Positions 17,213 to 25,739 of a DNA stretch of 64,000 bases are shown here, piece by piece. A model generated the notes under the pieces. It searched no databases. It worked only from the letters and a program-made list of their open reading frames with translations, and was not told the DNA's origin. This DNA is from Pseudomonas sp. K2I15 (GTDB lineage Bacteria; Pseudomonadota; Gammaproteobacteria; Pseudomonadales; Pseudomonadaceae). The stretch covers positions 1-64,000 of the forward strand of contig NZ_NIXO01000026.1 in assembly GCF_002204795.1 (NCBI RefSeq). Direction: 5' to 3'. Numbering within the stretch: the stretch's first letter is position 1; each line of letters opens with the position of its first letter. A program made the position numbers and the translations under genes.

Positions 17213-18228
17213 GCGGCGTTCCTCTTGTCGGCGATCTTCAGCACGGCGGCTTCGATCTTCGCCGCGTTGGGGATGTACAGGTCTTCCAGCGCATCGGAGA
17301 ACGGCACCGGCGTGTGCGGCGCGGTGACCATTTCAATCGGCGCGCGCAGGAAGCTGAACGCCCGTTGCGCCACCAAAGCACTGATATCTGTGGCGATGGA
17401 GCAACGCGGATTGGACTCGTCGATCACCACCAGGCGCCCGGTTTTCTCCACGCTTTCGAGGATGCTGTCTTCGTCCAGCGGGCTGGTGGTGCGCAGGTCC
17501 AGCACTTCGCAGTCGATGCCTTGGCGCGCCAGGTTGGCCGCCGCTTCCATGGCGATATGCACCATGCGCCCGTAGGTCACCAGGGTCACGTCGTTGCCTT
17601 CACGCACGAAGTTGGCTTCGCCGAAGGGCACGGTGTACAGCTCTTCCGGCACTTCGCCCTGGAGGCTGTAGAGCATTTTGTGTTCGAGGAAAATCACCGG
17701 GTCGTTATCGCGGATCGCCTGGATCAGCATGCCCTTGGCGTCATAAGGCGTGGCCGGGCACACGACCTTGAGCCCGGGAATATGCGTCCACATCGAGGTG
17801 AGCATCTGTGAATGCTGGGCCGCCGCACGCAGGCCGGCGCCGTACATGGCGCGCACCACCAGCGGCGTGGTGGTCTTGCCGCCGAACATATAGCGAAACT
17901 TCGCCGCCTGGTTGAGCAACTGGTCGAGGCAGCAGCCGATAAAGTCGACGAACATCAACTCGCACACCGGGCGCATGCCACGGGTGGCGGCGCCGACTGC
18001 CATGCCCACATAGCCGACCTCGGAAAGTGGCGCATCCAGCACGCGGTCGGGAAACTCTGGATACAGGCCCTTGGTGACGCCGAGCACGCCGCCCCATGCG
18101 TCCTGCTCACCCGGCGAACCGGTGCCGCCGGACACGTCCTGGCCAATGATGAACACGCTCTGGTCGCGGCGCATTTCCTGGGCCAGGGCTTCGTTGATTG
18201 CCTGCTGATAGCTGATTTTTCTAGCCAT
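17209..18228 (-). CDS. acoB: Acetoin dehydrogenase E1 beta subunit
   Basis: A 339-residue transketolase-like protein with the usual E1-beta features: the pyrimidine-binding domain (about 1-180, with LDAPLSEVGYVGMAVGAA) and the C-terminal transketolase domain (DVTLVTYGRMVHIAMEAA onward). With AcoA it forms the thiamine-diphosphate enzyme that cleaves acetoin to acetaldehyde and an acetyl-lipoyl group. It lies 39 bp after acoA. The ATG at 18228 follows GGAGAAGTCATC. Confidence 0.93.
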   Translation of the reverse strand: MARKISYQQAINEALAQEMRRDQSVFIIGQDVSGGTGSPGEQDAWGGVLGVTKGLYPEFPDRVLDAPLSEVGYVGMAVGAATRGMRPVCELMFVDFIGCCLDQLLNQAAKFRYMFGGKTTTPLVVRAMYGAGLRAAAQHSQMLTSMWTHIPGLKVVCPATPYDAKGMLIQAIRDNDPVIFLEHKMLYSLQGEVPEELYTVPFGEANFVREGNDVTLVTYGRMVHIAMEAAANLARQGIDCEVLDLRTTSPLDEDSILESVEKTGRLVVIDESNPRCSIATDISALVAQRAFSFLRAPIEMVTAPHTPVPFSDALEDLYIPNAAKIEAAVLKIADKRNAA

Positions 18229-18267
18229 GATGACTTCTCCACGGATTGTTTTTGTAGTGGGTGGCGG

Positions 18268-19245
18268 TTAGCGATAGGCGACGTAGACGTCGCTGAGCAG
18301 GTCGGCGGCTTGGGGTTTTGGATCGGACTTGGCCAGGCGCACGGCGTCTTCGATCAGTTGCGCGACTTCGGTGTCGATGCGTTCGAATTGGGCGGCGTCC
18401 AGCCAGCCTTCAGCGGTGCAACGCTGACGAAACAGGCTCAGGCAGTCGCCGGTTTCACGCAGGTTTTTCACTTCATCCGGGCCGCGATAGGTTTGCGCAT
18501 CGCCTTCGAAGTGGCCGTAGAAACGGCTGAGTTTGACTTCCACCAGCGTCGGCCCTTTCCCGCTGCGGGCACGTTCCACCGCGACGCCGAGGGCTGCGTG
18601 CACGGCAAAAAAGTCGTTACCGTCGACGATCACGCCCGGCATGCCAAAGCCCACGGCGCGCTCGGCAATATCCTTGCAGGCCACCGACCAGCCAGACCCG
18701 GTGGCTTCGGCATAACCGTTGTTCTCGGCAACGAACAGGCACGGCAGGTTCATGATCGACGCCAGGTTCATCGCTTCAAACACCGCGCCCTCGTTGGAGC
18801 CGCCGTCGCCAAAAAACGCGACGGCCACGCCCTGGCTGCCCTTGAGCTTGGCCGCCAGGGCCGCACCGGCTGCCAGCGGAGCACCCGCACCGACAATGCC
18901 GTTGGCACCGAGCATGCCCTTCTCCTGGTCAGCGATGTGCATGGAGCCGCCCTTGCCGCCACAGACGCCCGTTTTTTTGCCGTAGATCTCGGCCATCATG
19001 CCGAACACATCCACGCCCTTGGCGATGCAATGGCCGTGGCCACGGTGGTTGGAGGCAATGCAATCTTCATCGTTGAGGTGGGCCATGACGCCGGCGGCGC
19101 TGGCTTCCTGGCCGGCATACAAATGCACGAATCCCGGGATCTCGCCGGTGGCGAATTCCACGTGCAGGCGTTCTTCGAAATCACGGATGGTGCGCATCAC
19201 GGTGTAGGCATGGAGCAATTGATCAGTGGACAGGTGAGTGGACAT
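18268..19245 (-). CDS. acoA: Acetoin dehydrogenase E1 alpha subunit
   Basis: A 325-residue E1-alpha with the thiamine-diphosphate motif GDG...NN (GDGGSNEGAVFEA through VAENN). HRGHGHCIAKG and GGKGGSMH are conserved in this family. The ATG at 19245 is preceded by GGAGAACAACAAG, while the longer reading to 19377 would run into the promoter. It is the first gene of acoA-acoB-acoC. Its promoter is a clear sigma-54 site at 19308-19325. Confidence 0.93.
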   Translation of the reverse strand: MSTHLSTDQLLHAYTVMRTIRDFEERLHVEFATGEIPGFVHLYAGQEASAAGVMAHLNDEDCIASNHRGHGHCIAKGVDVFGMMAEIYGKKTGVCGGKGGSMHIADQEKGMLGANGIVGAGAPLAAGAALAAKLKGSQGVAVAFFGDGGSNEGAVFEAMNLASIMNLPCLFVAENNGYAEATGSGWSVACKDIAERAVGFGMPGVIVDGNDFFAVHAALGVAVERARSGKGPTLVEVKLSRFYGHFEGDAQTYRGPDEVKNLRETGDCLSLFRQRCTAEGWLDAAQFERIDTEVAQLIEDAVRLAKSDPKPQAADLLSDVYVAYR

Positions 19246-19307
19246 CTTGTTGTTCTCCAGGTTGTCTCGACACACAAAAGGCTGGATCAGGCCAGCTGCA
19301 AGGCACT

Positions 19308-19325
19308 CAGCACGGCCTGTGCCAA
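19308..19325 (-). promoter_or_regulatory. Sigma-54 promoter of acoABC
   Basis: On the minus strand the sequence is TTGGCACAGGCCGTGCTG. The invariant GG (19322-19323) and GC (19310-19311) are exactly ten bases apart, and TGGCAC is a full -24 element. The -12 element (GTGCT) is close to the TTGCA/T consensus. Transcription would start near 19298, giving a leader of about 53 bases to acoA. This fits the AcoR activator encoded divergently, which is of the sigma-54 class. Confidence 0.8.
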
Positions 19326-19402
19326 ACTGTTGGAAAACCTGGGAAAGCCTTGATCCAGAGCAGCTGCCTGGGGGCACGGGTATGCCACTGTGATCCGTTC
19401 AA

Positions 19403-19462
19403 TGAGACGCGCCGTTGCACGTTACCCCTAGCGTCTCAGGCGGGATGAGACGCTGCGTCTCA
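19403..19462. promoter_or_regulatory. Probable AcoR binding sites upstream of acoABC
   Basis: TGAGACGCTGCGTCTCA (19446-19462) is a perfect 17-bp palindrome. Half-sites TGAGACGC (19403-19410) and GCGTCTCA (19431-19438) form a second, wider inverted pair. They lie about 80-140 bp upstream of the sigma-54 promoter, where enhancer-type sites are expected. A nearly identical palindrome is upstream of the acetoin reductase gene (22414-22430). Confidence 0.7.
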
Positions 19463-19555
19463 CCTCGGGCAGTTGGTCAGGCCGCCCTTGTTCCTCCCGC
19501 CCCATAGGCGCTTAATGGCGGGCATAACAACAAAGATCGAGAACCGGAGGCTTCA

Positions 19556-21421
19556 ATGCTCGCCGTGAACTCCAAGGACCATGTCGACTGTGTCAGCCGC
19601 GTGGTACGCAATGCCGACCGCCTGCCCCAGGCGCCGGTGCCGTCGCTGATTTTTGATTCCTGGCGCCGCTCCATGGAGCAGCACCACCTCGACCCCGGTT
19701 CCCTGCAAGGGCCGCGCATCCTCACCAGCACCCTGCTCAAGGAATGCCGCGAACGCGCCGAACTGTTCATGCGCATCGCCAGCGAAGAAGTCGGGCAGAT
19801 TCATAGCCGGGTGCGCCACGCCGATTATTGCGTGATGCTCACCGACGCCCAGGGCCAGACCATCGACCACCGCGTGGACGCCGGCATTCGTAACGACTGC
19901 CGCAAGGCCGGCCTGTACCTCGGCACCTGTTGGTCGGAAGCTGAGGAAGGCACCTGCGGCGTGGCCACGGTGCTGACCAGCAAGGCGGCGGTGACCGTGC
20001 ATAAGCGTGATCACTTCCGTGCGGCGTTTATTGGCCTGACCTGCTCCGCTGCACCGATCTTCGATCCCCAGGGCAACCTGCTCGGGGTCATGGACGCTTC
20101 CGCCCTCAAGTCCCCGGATGACCGGCGCAGCCAGCACCTGGTACGGCAAATGGTGGCGCAAAGCGCGCGGGCCATCGAGAACGCGTTTTTCATGCACAGT
20201 GCCCAGCAGCATTGGGTGTTACAGGCCCACAGCACGCCGGGTTACGTCGACAGCCAGCCCGACATGCTGCTGGCGTGGGATCAGGATGGGCGGCTGCAAG
20301 CGTTGAACAGCAAGGCGCGGCAGGCGCTGAGATTGCGCTTCGGGCAGTTGCCGGAGCATATCGGTGAAGTGTTTGATTTGGACGCGTTGCGCGGTGTGAC
20401 CGATCAATCGACACAACAGCTGCAATGGCTCGGCGAGCCGGGGGCGTTGCAGGTACGGGTCAGCGCGCCTCGGCGTAAAGCAGCGCGTGCAGTGGCTTCT
20501 TTGATTAATCAGATCGACCCGCGTGTGGAAGAGCATTTACGCCTGGCCGTAAGGGTCAAGGACCGCAACCTGCCGGTGTTGGTACAAGGCGAAACCGGCG
20601 CAGGCAAAGAAGTTTTCGCCCGTCAACTGCATGAACGCAGTGCCCGTCGCGATGGCCCATTCGTGGCGGTGAACTGCGCGGCGATCCCGGAGAACCTGAT
20701 CGAGAGCGAACTGTTCGGCTACGTGGCCGGAGCGTTTACCGGTGCCTCCAGCAAGGGCATGACCGGGCTGCTGTTGCAGGCCGATGGCGGCACGCTGTTT
20801 CTCGACGAGATCGGCGACATGCCACTGGCGTTGCAGACGCGACTGCTGCGGGTGATGGCCGAAGGTGAAGTGGCGCCGCTGGGCGGGGCAAAAACCCGAG
20901 CGGTGGATATCCAGGTGATCTGCGCCAGCCACCGGGACCTGGCGGCGCTGGTGAGTGCCGGGAGCTTTCGTGAAGATCTGTATTTTCGATTGGGCTGTGC
21001 GCGGTTCTGCGTGCCGCCGTTGCGGGAGCGGACGGACAAGCTGGCGTTGATCAACCGGTTGCTGGAGCAGGAGGCGCGGCAGAGCGGTATTGCCGTTGGG
21101 ATTGCGGCGGCGCCACTGGAGTTGCTGCTGGGTTACGCCTGGCCGGGCAATGTGCGGCAGCTACGGCATGTATTGGCGTATGCGTGTGCGGTGTGTGACG
21201 GCGGGACGATTCAACTGGCGGATTTGCCGGTGGAGGTTCGTGGTGAGGCGGTTGCGGTGGAAGAGCAGGAAAGCGTGAGTCCGGAACGGCAGCTGGTGCT
21301 GGATGCGTTGATTCGGCACCGGTGGAAGCCGTTGGCGGCGGCGCAGGCGTTGGGGATTTCCAGGGCGACGTTGTATCGGCGGGTTAACCAGTTGGGGATC
21401 GACATGCCCGGAAAGCACTGA
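19556..21421 (+). CDS. acoR: Sigma-54-dependent acetoin catabolism activator
   Basis: A 621-residue enhancer-binding protein. The N-terminal GAF-type sensor region (about 60-210) is followed by an AAA+ domain with Walker A GETGAGKE, the sigma-54 contact loop GAFTGAS, and Walker B TLFLDEIGDM. A Fis-type helix-turn-helix closes the protein (AAQALGISRATLYRRVNQLG). It diverges from acoABC, whose promoter is of the sigma-54 class, and it should respond to acetoin or a breakdown product. The ATG at 19556 follows GGAGG in CCGGAGGCTTCA. Confidence 0.94.
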   Translation: MLAVNSKDHVDCVSRVVRNADRLPQAPVPSLIFDSWRRSMEQHHLDPGSLQGPRILTSTLLKECRERAELFMRIASEEVGQIHSRVRHADYCVMLTDAQGQTIDHRVDAGIRNDCRKAGLYLGTCWSEAEEGTCGVATVLTSKAAVTVHKRDHFRAAFIGLTCSAAPIFDPQGNLLGVMDASALKSPDDRRSQHLVRQMVAQSARAIENAFFMHSAQQHWVLQAHSTPGYVDSQPDMLLAWDQDGRLQALNSKARQALRLRFGQLPEHIGEVFDLDALRGVTDQSTQQLQWLGEPGALQVRVSAPRRKAARAVASLINQIDPRVEEHLRLAVRVKDRNLPVLVQGETGAGKEVFARQLHERSARRDGPFVAVNCAAIPENLIESELFGYVAGAFTGASSKGMTGLLLQADGGTLFLDEIGDMPLALQTRLLRVMAEGEVAPLGGAKTRAVDIQVICASHRDLAALVSAGSFREDLYFRLGCARFCVPPLRERTDKLALINRLLEQEARQSGIAVGIAAAPLELLLGYAWPGNVRQLRHVLAYACAVCDGGTIQLADLPVEVRGEAVAVEEQESVSPERQLVLDALIRHRWKPLAAAQALGISRATLYRRVNQLGIDMPGKH

Positions 21422-21438
21422 CACAACACCGTAAAAAA

Positions 21439-21522
21439 TGTGGGAGCGGGCTTGCTCGCGAATGCGGAGTGTCAGGCACCTAATATGTGACTGATACACC
21501 GCCTTCGCGAGCAAGCCCCACA
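21439..21522. repeat. REPIN between acoR and the acetoin reductase
   Basis: TGTGGGAGCGGGCTTGCTCG and its inverted arm CGCGAGCAAGCCCCACA flank a 40-bp spacer. Compared with other copies the right arm lacks CGCTCC. It lies between two convergent genes and probably acts as a shared terminator. Confidence 0.85.
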
Positions 21523-21546
21523 TTTTGACCGAGTGATTCAGCCGCC

Positions 21547-22326
21547 TCAGCGGTACAGAATCCCGCCATCAATCAACGGCGATTGCCCGGTCATGTAATC
21601 CGAATCCGGTCCCGCCAGGTACGACACCAACCCCGACACGTCCTCCGGCGTTTCCGCCCGGCCCAGTGCGATCCCGTCCACGTACTTCTTGTACGTCGCA
21701 CCGACCTCGGCACCGGTAATCTCGGCCATGCGTTTGTCGATCTCGACCCACATGTCCGTGCCCACCACACCCGGGCAATAGGCGTTCACGGTAATCCCGT
21801 CACTGGCCAATTCCCTGGCCGCCGCCTGGGTCAGCGCCCGCACGGCAAACTTAGTGGCCGAGTACACGCCAAGCAACGCAAAGCCTTCATGGCCGGCAAT
21901 CGAACAGGCATTGATGATCTTGCCCTTCTGCTTCAGGGCCTTGAATTTCTTGCCCGCGGCCTGGATGCCCCAAAGCGTACCCTGCACGTTGATACGCAGC
22001 GTGCGGTCGACCTGTTCCGGGGTCACGTCCAGCAGCGCGTCGATCTGCGCGACGCCGGCGTTGTTGATGATGATGTCGAAGCCGCCCAGGGTCTGGTGGG
22101 CATGTTCGACCGCCGCGACCACTTGCTCCAGCCGCGAGACATCAGCGACAAACACCGAGGCCTTGCGCCCCAGCGCTACCACTTCGGCCGCCACCGCTTC
22201 GATCTTGGCGCTGTTGATGTCCACCAACGCTATGTCGGCGCCGTCTCGCGCCAGGCGCAGGGCAATGGCCCGGCCGATGCCTTGCCCGGCGCCGGTCACC
22301 AGTGCAACTTTTCCAGCGATACTCAT
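21547..22326 (-). CDS. budC: Acetoin (diacetyl) reductase / 2,3-butanediol dehydrogenase, SDR family
   Basis: A 259-residue short-chain dehydrogenase. The NAD-binding motif TGAGQGIG is at 11-18, NNAG follows, and the catalytic pair is Tyr/Lys in VYSATKFAV. The C-terminal sequence (YMTGQSPLIDGGILYR) is typical of BudC/ButA acetoin reductases. The ATG at 22326 is chosen because AGGAG lies 7 bp before it; the frame to 22341 would start inside that ribosome-binding site. It links 2,3-butanediol to the acetoin pathway beside it. Confidence 0.9.
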   Translation of the reverse strand: MSIAGKVALVTGAGQGIGRAIALRLARDGADIALVDINSAKIEAVAAEVVALGRKASVFVADVSRLEQVVAAVEHAHQTLGGFDIIINNAGVAQIDALLDVTPEQVDRTLRINVQGTLWGIQAAGKKFKALKQKGKIINACSIAGHEGFALLGVYSATKFAVRALTQAAARELASDGITVNAYCPGVVGTDMWVEIDKRMAEITGAEVGATYKKYVDGIALGRAETPEDVSGLVSYLAGPDSDYMTGQSPLIDGGILYR

Positions 22327-22413
22327 GACGATCTCCTTCAACGGTGAGAGAAGCCTTGTCTATCGCAGTTGCCAGGCACCGCTGTCGAGCAGCAGGCGGA
22401 TTGGTGTGCGGGC

Positions 22414-22430
22414 TGAGACGGGGCGTCTCA
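22414..22430. promoter_or_regulatory. Second AcoR-type palindrome, upstream of budC
   Basis: TGAGACGGGGCGTCTCA matches the acoABC palindrome at 15 of 17 positions, with all differences at the two central bases. It lies 88 bp before the budC start. I could not find a sigma-54 -24/-12 pair with strict GG-N10-GC spacing between it and budC. Confidence 0.65.
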
Positions 22431-22480
22431 AAGCGAATCATTCTCGGAAACTTGTAAAACGCCGCCGTTATGCCTAGCTT

Positions 22481-24661
22481 ATGCGCCCTCCGCTCTGCGC
22501 TCTCAGGCCTTCCCCCATGGTTTTGCGTCTTCGCCCCGTTGTTCCTTCACGTTTCGCCCTCGGCTTGCTGCTTAGCGCAGGCATTGGTAGCAGCCAGGCG
22601 GCTGACATTGAGCTGCCGGAGGTGAAGGTTCAGGGCCAGGATGAGTCCGGCTATAACACCGACACGGCCTCGGTGGGCGGCTTCAATGAGGCGCCGCTGC
22701 TCGATACGCCAGCCTCGATTGCGGTGTTCAACGAGTCGCTGATCAAGGATCAACAGGCGCGTTTGCTCAGCGAAGTGCTGCGCAATGACGCCTCGGTGGG
22801 CGACAGCTATGCGCCGATCGGCTACTACGAAAACTTCGTGGTGCGCGGCTTCTCGCTGAACGCAGCCAGCAGCTACAAGATCAATGGCCGCACCATCACC
22901 GGCGAGCAGAACGTCGCCCTGGAGAACAAGCAGCGTGTGGAGTTGCTCAAGGGTTTGTCGGGTATGCAAAGCGGGATTTCCGAGCCCAGCGGCGTGATCA
23001 ATTACGTGACCAAGCGCCCGGAGGATGTGCGTTCGGTAACGGTGTCCACCGATGATCGCGGCAGCGGCTACCTGGCTACCGACGTGGGCGGCTGGTTTGG
23101 CAGCGAACAGCAGTTCGGCCTGCGCGCCAACGTGGCCCATGAAGACCTCAATTCCTATGTCGAACATGCCAATGGCCACCGGGATTTCCTGTCCCTGGCG
23201 TTCGACTGGAACATCAGCCCCGACGCGGTTCTGCAGTTGGATGCGGAGTATCAGAACAAGCAGCAGCGCTCGGTGCCGGGTTACCAGTTGCTGGGCGGGA
23301 CCGAGTTGCCGCACAACGCCTCACCGAAAAAGCTGTTGGGGCATCAGAGCGGCGCGAACCAGGTGGGGATAGATTCGCTGAACCTCAATGGCAAGTTTGA
23401 GTATCGCTTCAGCGATCAGTGGAAAGGCAGCGTGAGCGCGGCGCGCAGCAAGGTGGTGATTGATGATTACAGTTCGTTTGCGTGGGGTGGCGACACTGCC
23501 GGCAACGAAAACTACTTCAGCCCGGAAGGCGACTACGGCATCTACGATTTCCGCAGCCCCGACGACACCCGGCGCGATGATGAGATTCAAGCGGCGATGA
23601 CCGGGTTGTTCAACACCGGCGGACTGGGTCACGAATTGACGTTTGGCACCAGCGCGTTTCGCCGGGTGATCGATAAGCGGGAGGCCGTGAACGAGTGGAT
23701 TGGCACGGGCAACATCGACCAGGACCCGCAAAATTTCACCCCCACCGACAAGCCGTTGAACGACAGCCACCGCAGCCTCGACAGCCGCCAATACGGTCTG
23801 TTCGTCACCGACCGCATCAGCTTCAACGAGCAATGGCAGACCATCGTGGGCGGCCGCGAAGTGCGTCTGGACGAAAAGGCCTTCGATGATCAAGGCAACG
23901 AGTCGCGCCACACCCAGCAGTATGTGTTTCTGCCCCAGGCTGCGCTGATCTACAAACCGATTGAGAACCTGTCGCTCTATACCAGCTACAGCAAGGGCCT
24001 GTCGCTGGGCGGACAGGCGCCGTGGTTTGCGCTGAACAACGATGAAACCCTCGCCCCAACAGTCTCCCGCCAGATCGAAGCCGGCGTGAAATACGACTGG
24101 CGCCGCATCAGCTTCGCCGCCGCGATCTTCCAGACTCGCCAGGCCTACCAATACGCCAAGCCGGATGACGCCGGCGACTACACCTACGTGCAACAAGGCG
24201 AACAGAAAAACACCGGCCTGGAATTATCCGCCAACGGCTGGGCCACCCAGCGCTTGCAGATCGCCGCCAGCGTCGCAGCGATTCGTGCACGTGTGACAGG
24301 CAGCGGCACGCCGGAATACGAAGGCCATCAGGCGATCAACGTGCCGAAACTTAGGGCGAGTGTGTATGCCGATTACGCCCTGCCCTGGGTCGACGGCCTG
24401 GCATTGCTCGGCGGTGTGCAATACAGCGCCAGCAAGTACGCCAACCGCACGGGCGATGTGGAGGTGGGCGACTACGCCATCGTCAATGTCGGCAGCCGCT
24501 ACACCACCAAGCTTGATGGCTATGAGACGGTGTTTCGCCTGAGCGTCGACAACCTGTTCGACAAGCGTTACTGGCGCGATACCGGCGAATACCTGGGGGA
24601 TGATTACCTGTTCCAGGGCGCGCCGTTGACGGCGCGCTTGAGTGCGACGGTCAACTTCTAA
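22481..24661 (+). CDS. TonB-dependent siderophore receptor
   Basis: A 726-residue outer-membrane receptor. The likely signal peptide is FALGLLLSAGIGSSQA with cleavage before ADIELPEV (about residue 41). A plug domain follows (about 50-180, with TPASIAVFN and VVRGFSLN). The beta-barrel ends in aromatic SATVNF, the BAM signal. There is no STN extension, so it should import but not signal. An alternative start is the ATG at 22517. The ligand cannot be read from the sequence. No transporter or regulator is adjacent. Confidence 0.9.
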   Translation: MRPPLCALRPSPMVLRLRPVVPSRFALGLLLSAGIGSSQAADIELPEVKVQGQDESGYNTDTASVGGFNEAPLLDTPASIAVFNESLIKDQQARLLSEVLRNDASVGDSYAPIGYYENFVVRGFSLNAASSYKINGRTITGEQNVALENKQRVELLKGLSGMQSGISEPSGVINYVTKRPEDVRSVTVSTDDRGSGYLATDVGGWFGSEQQFGLRANVAHEDLNSYVEHANGHRDFLSLAFDWNISPDAVLQLDAEYQNKQQRSVPGYQLLGGTELPHNASPKKLLGHQSGANQVGIDSLNLNGKFEYRFSDQWKGSVSAARSKVVIDDYSSFAWGGDTAGNENYFSPEGDYGIYDFRSPDDTRRDDEIQAAMTGLFNTGGLGHELTFGTSAFRRVIDKREAVNEWIGTGNIDQDPQNFTPTDKPLNDSHRSLDSRQYGLFVTDRISFNEQWQTIVGGREVRLDEKAFDDQGNESRHTQQYVFLPQAALIYKPIENLSLYTSYSKGLSLGGQAPWFALNNDETLAPTVSRQIEAGVKYDWRRISFAAAIFQTRQAYQYAKPDDAGDYTYVQQGEQKNTGLELSANGWATQRLQIAASVAAIRARVTGSGTPEYEGHQAINVPKLRASVYADYALPWVDGLALLGGVQYSASKYANRTGDVEVGDYAIVNVGSRYTTKLDGYETVFRLSVDNLFDKRYWRDTGEYLGDDYLFQGAPLTARLSATVNF

Positions 24662-24924
24662 AGCTGCTTGAGCGACGCGATGGAAGGTGGCAGCTGTACG
24701 CAGGTTCGCGGACCGAGAACTTGGAACTCGGCATACCCGAAGGTATCCCACGCACAGCTGCCATAACACGAAACGCCGAACACCAACGTGTCCGGCGCAA
24801 AGCGGTGGCAATGATGCATCAAGTTAGCGGGCCGCGACGCCCAGTTGCTGAGAGTCAGCAACCGAGGGAGGTTAATCTGCGGTCCAAATCGACGCAATCC
24901 CGGCATCTTGTGGGGAAAATCCAT
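24658..24924 (-). CDS. Unrecognised small ORF (88 aa), doubtful
   Basis: A complete 88-residue frame starting MDFPHKMPGLRRFG and ending PPSIASLKQL. It has four cysteines in the last 40 residues and fair codon bias. It overlaps the receptor stop by a few bases in antisense orientation, and a REP element touches its start. I do not recognise a family and see no Shine-Dalgarno. It could be a decayed gene end or noise. Confidence 0.25.
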   Translation of the reverse strand: MDFPHKMPGLRRFGPQINLPRLLTLSNWASRPANLMHHCHRFAPDTLVFGVSCYGSCAWDTFGYAEFQVLGPRTCVQLPPSIASLKQL

Positions 24925-24979
24925 GGGTCTGCTGCGCAGCCCAACGGTAGCAAGCTCCCTCGCCACAGGTTCTGCGGTG
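24662..24979. other. Intergenic stretch with a single REP element
   Basis: It holds a GTGGCGAGGGAGCTTG-class REP read on the minus strand (24925-24967, core CAAGCTCCCTCGCCACA). This differs from the GTGGGAGCGGGCTTG class elsewhere in the window. Apart from the doubtful 88-codon ORF I see no other gene. Confidence 0.5.
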
Positions 24980-25417
24980 TTATTTAGGCATCTTGCGAAA
25001 GCCCACCGCCAGGCGATTCCAGCTGTTGATGGTGGCAATCGCCACGCTCAGGTCGACTTGCTCTTGCGGGCTAAAGTGGGCGGCCAGCTCGTTGAAGTCT
25101 TCATCCGGCGCGCGAGTCTGGCTGATCAGGGTCAGGCTTTCGGCCCAGGCCAGCGCGGCGCGTTCACGGGGGGTGAAGAACGGCGTTTCACGCCAGGCCG
25201 ACACGGTGTACAGGCGGCGCTCGGTTTCGCCACCCTTGCGGGCGTCGGCGGTGTGCATGTCGAGGCAGAAGGCGCAGCCGTTGATCTGCGAGACGCGCAG
25301 GCGTATCAGCTCCAGCAGCGGCAGTTCGATGGACAGTTTGCCGACGGCAGCCTCCAGGGCAAGCATGGCTTTCATGGCGTCCGGGGAGGCAGTGTAGAAG
25401 TCGGTGCGAGTTTGCAT
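24980..25417 (-). CDS. Carboxymuconolactone decarboxylase / AhpD-like protein
   Basis: A 145-residue AhpD-fold protein. The redox CxxC with its following histidine is NGCAFCLDMH (C48, C51, H55), the pattern of alkylhydroperoxidase-like CMD proteins. It probably acts as a small peroxidase or thiol-disulfide protein. The ATG at 25417 follows GGAG. The much longer reading to 25618 would overlap the frameshifted small gene upstream. It sits third in a run of minus-strand genes after an arylamine N-acetyltransferase. Confidence 0.88.
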   Translation of the reverse strand: MQTRTDFYTASPDAMKAMLALEAAVGKLSIELPLLELIRLRVSQINGCAFCLDMHTADARKGGETERRLYTVSAWRETPFFTPRERAALAWAESLTLISQTRAPDEDFNELAAHFSPQEQVDLSVAIATINSWNRLAVGFRKMPK

Positions 25418-25448
25418 GGTGGTACTCCAGAGCAGTGGGGATTGCTGT

Positions 25449-25678
25449 CTAGAGTAGTGAGCCGGCGGCGTTGGACAAATAGCCAATTCGGGGGAAGATC
25501 GGGTAGCCAATCGCCGGGATTGGCCTGTCCTCACCTTCGAGGTTGAAGTCGTTGTAGCCGCCGAGGATTCCGAAGGTGGAAATAGGGTCGGTCGGCATTG
25601 CGGCGAACACCACACCAACTGCCGCGATCAGGGCCAGGACCGAGGAATTCTTGAGGATTTTTTCGCATCGTTGGACAT
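25449..25678 (-). pseudogene. Small exported or membrane protein broken at an A6 tract
   Basis: The ATG at 25678 has GGAG 10 bp upstream and gives MSNDAKK, then runs into a stop. Moving one frame at the run of six A (25658-25663 on the + strand as T6) gives a coherent protein: ILKNSSVLALIAAVGVVFAA (a membrane or signal segment), MPTDPISTFGILGGYNDFN, and a tail ending YLSNAAGSLL at a TAG (25449-25451). This frame keeps GC-rich third positions throughout. Seven A would restore the gene. It lies 62 bp after NAT and 31 bp before the AhpD-like gene. I do not recognise the family. It could be a true pseudogene, a slippage-dependent gene, or a sequencing error. Confidence 0.55.
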
Positions 25679-25739
25679 CGTTTTACGTCTCCATGCAGGT
25701 GGCAAAGCATTCAGGAAACGGTTCAGTAAAGGCTCTAAA

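Noticed and set aside
17812..19353. 513-residue + strand ORF
   Set aside because: It is antisense to acoA and acoB and made of Ala/Gly/His/Arg runs. The minus-strand proteins are well-known families.
22330..22413. Sigma-54 promoter for budC
   Set aside because: I looked for GG-N10-GC on the minus strand in this interval. The closest candidates have spacing of 12 or lack the GC, so none is claimed.
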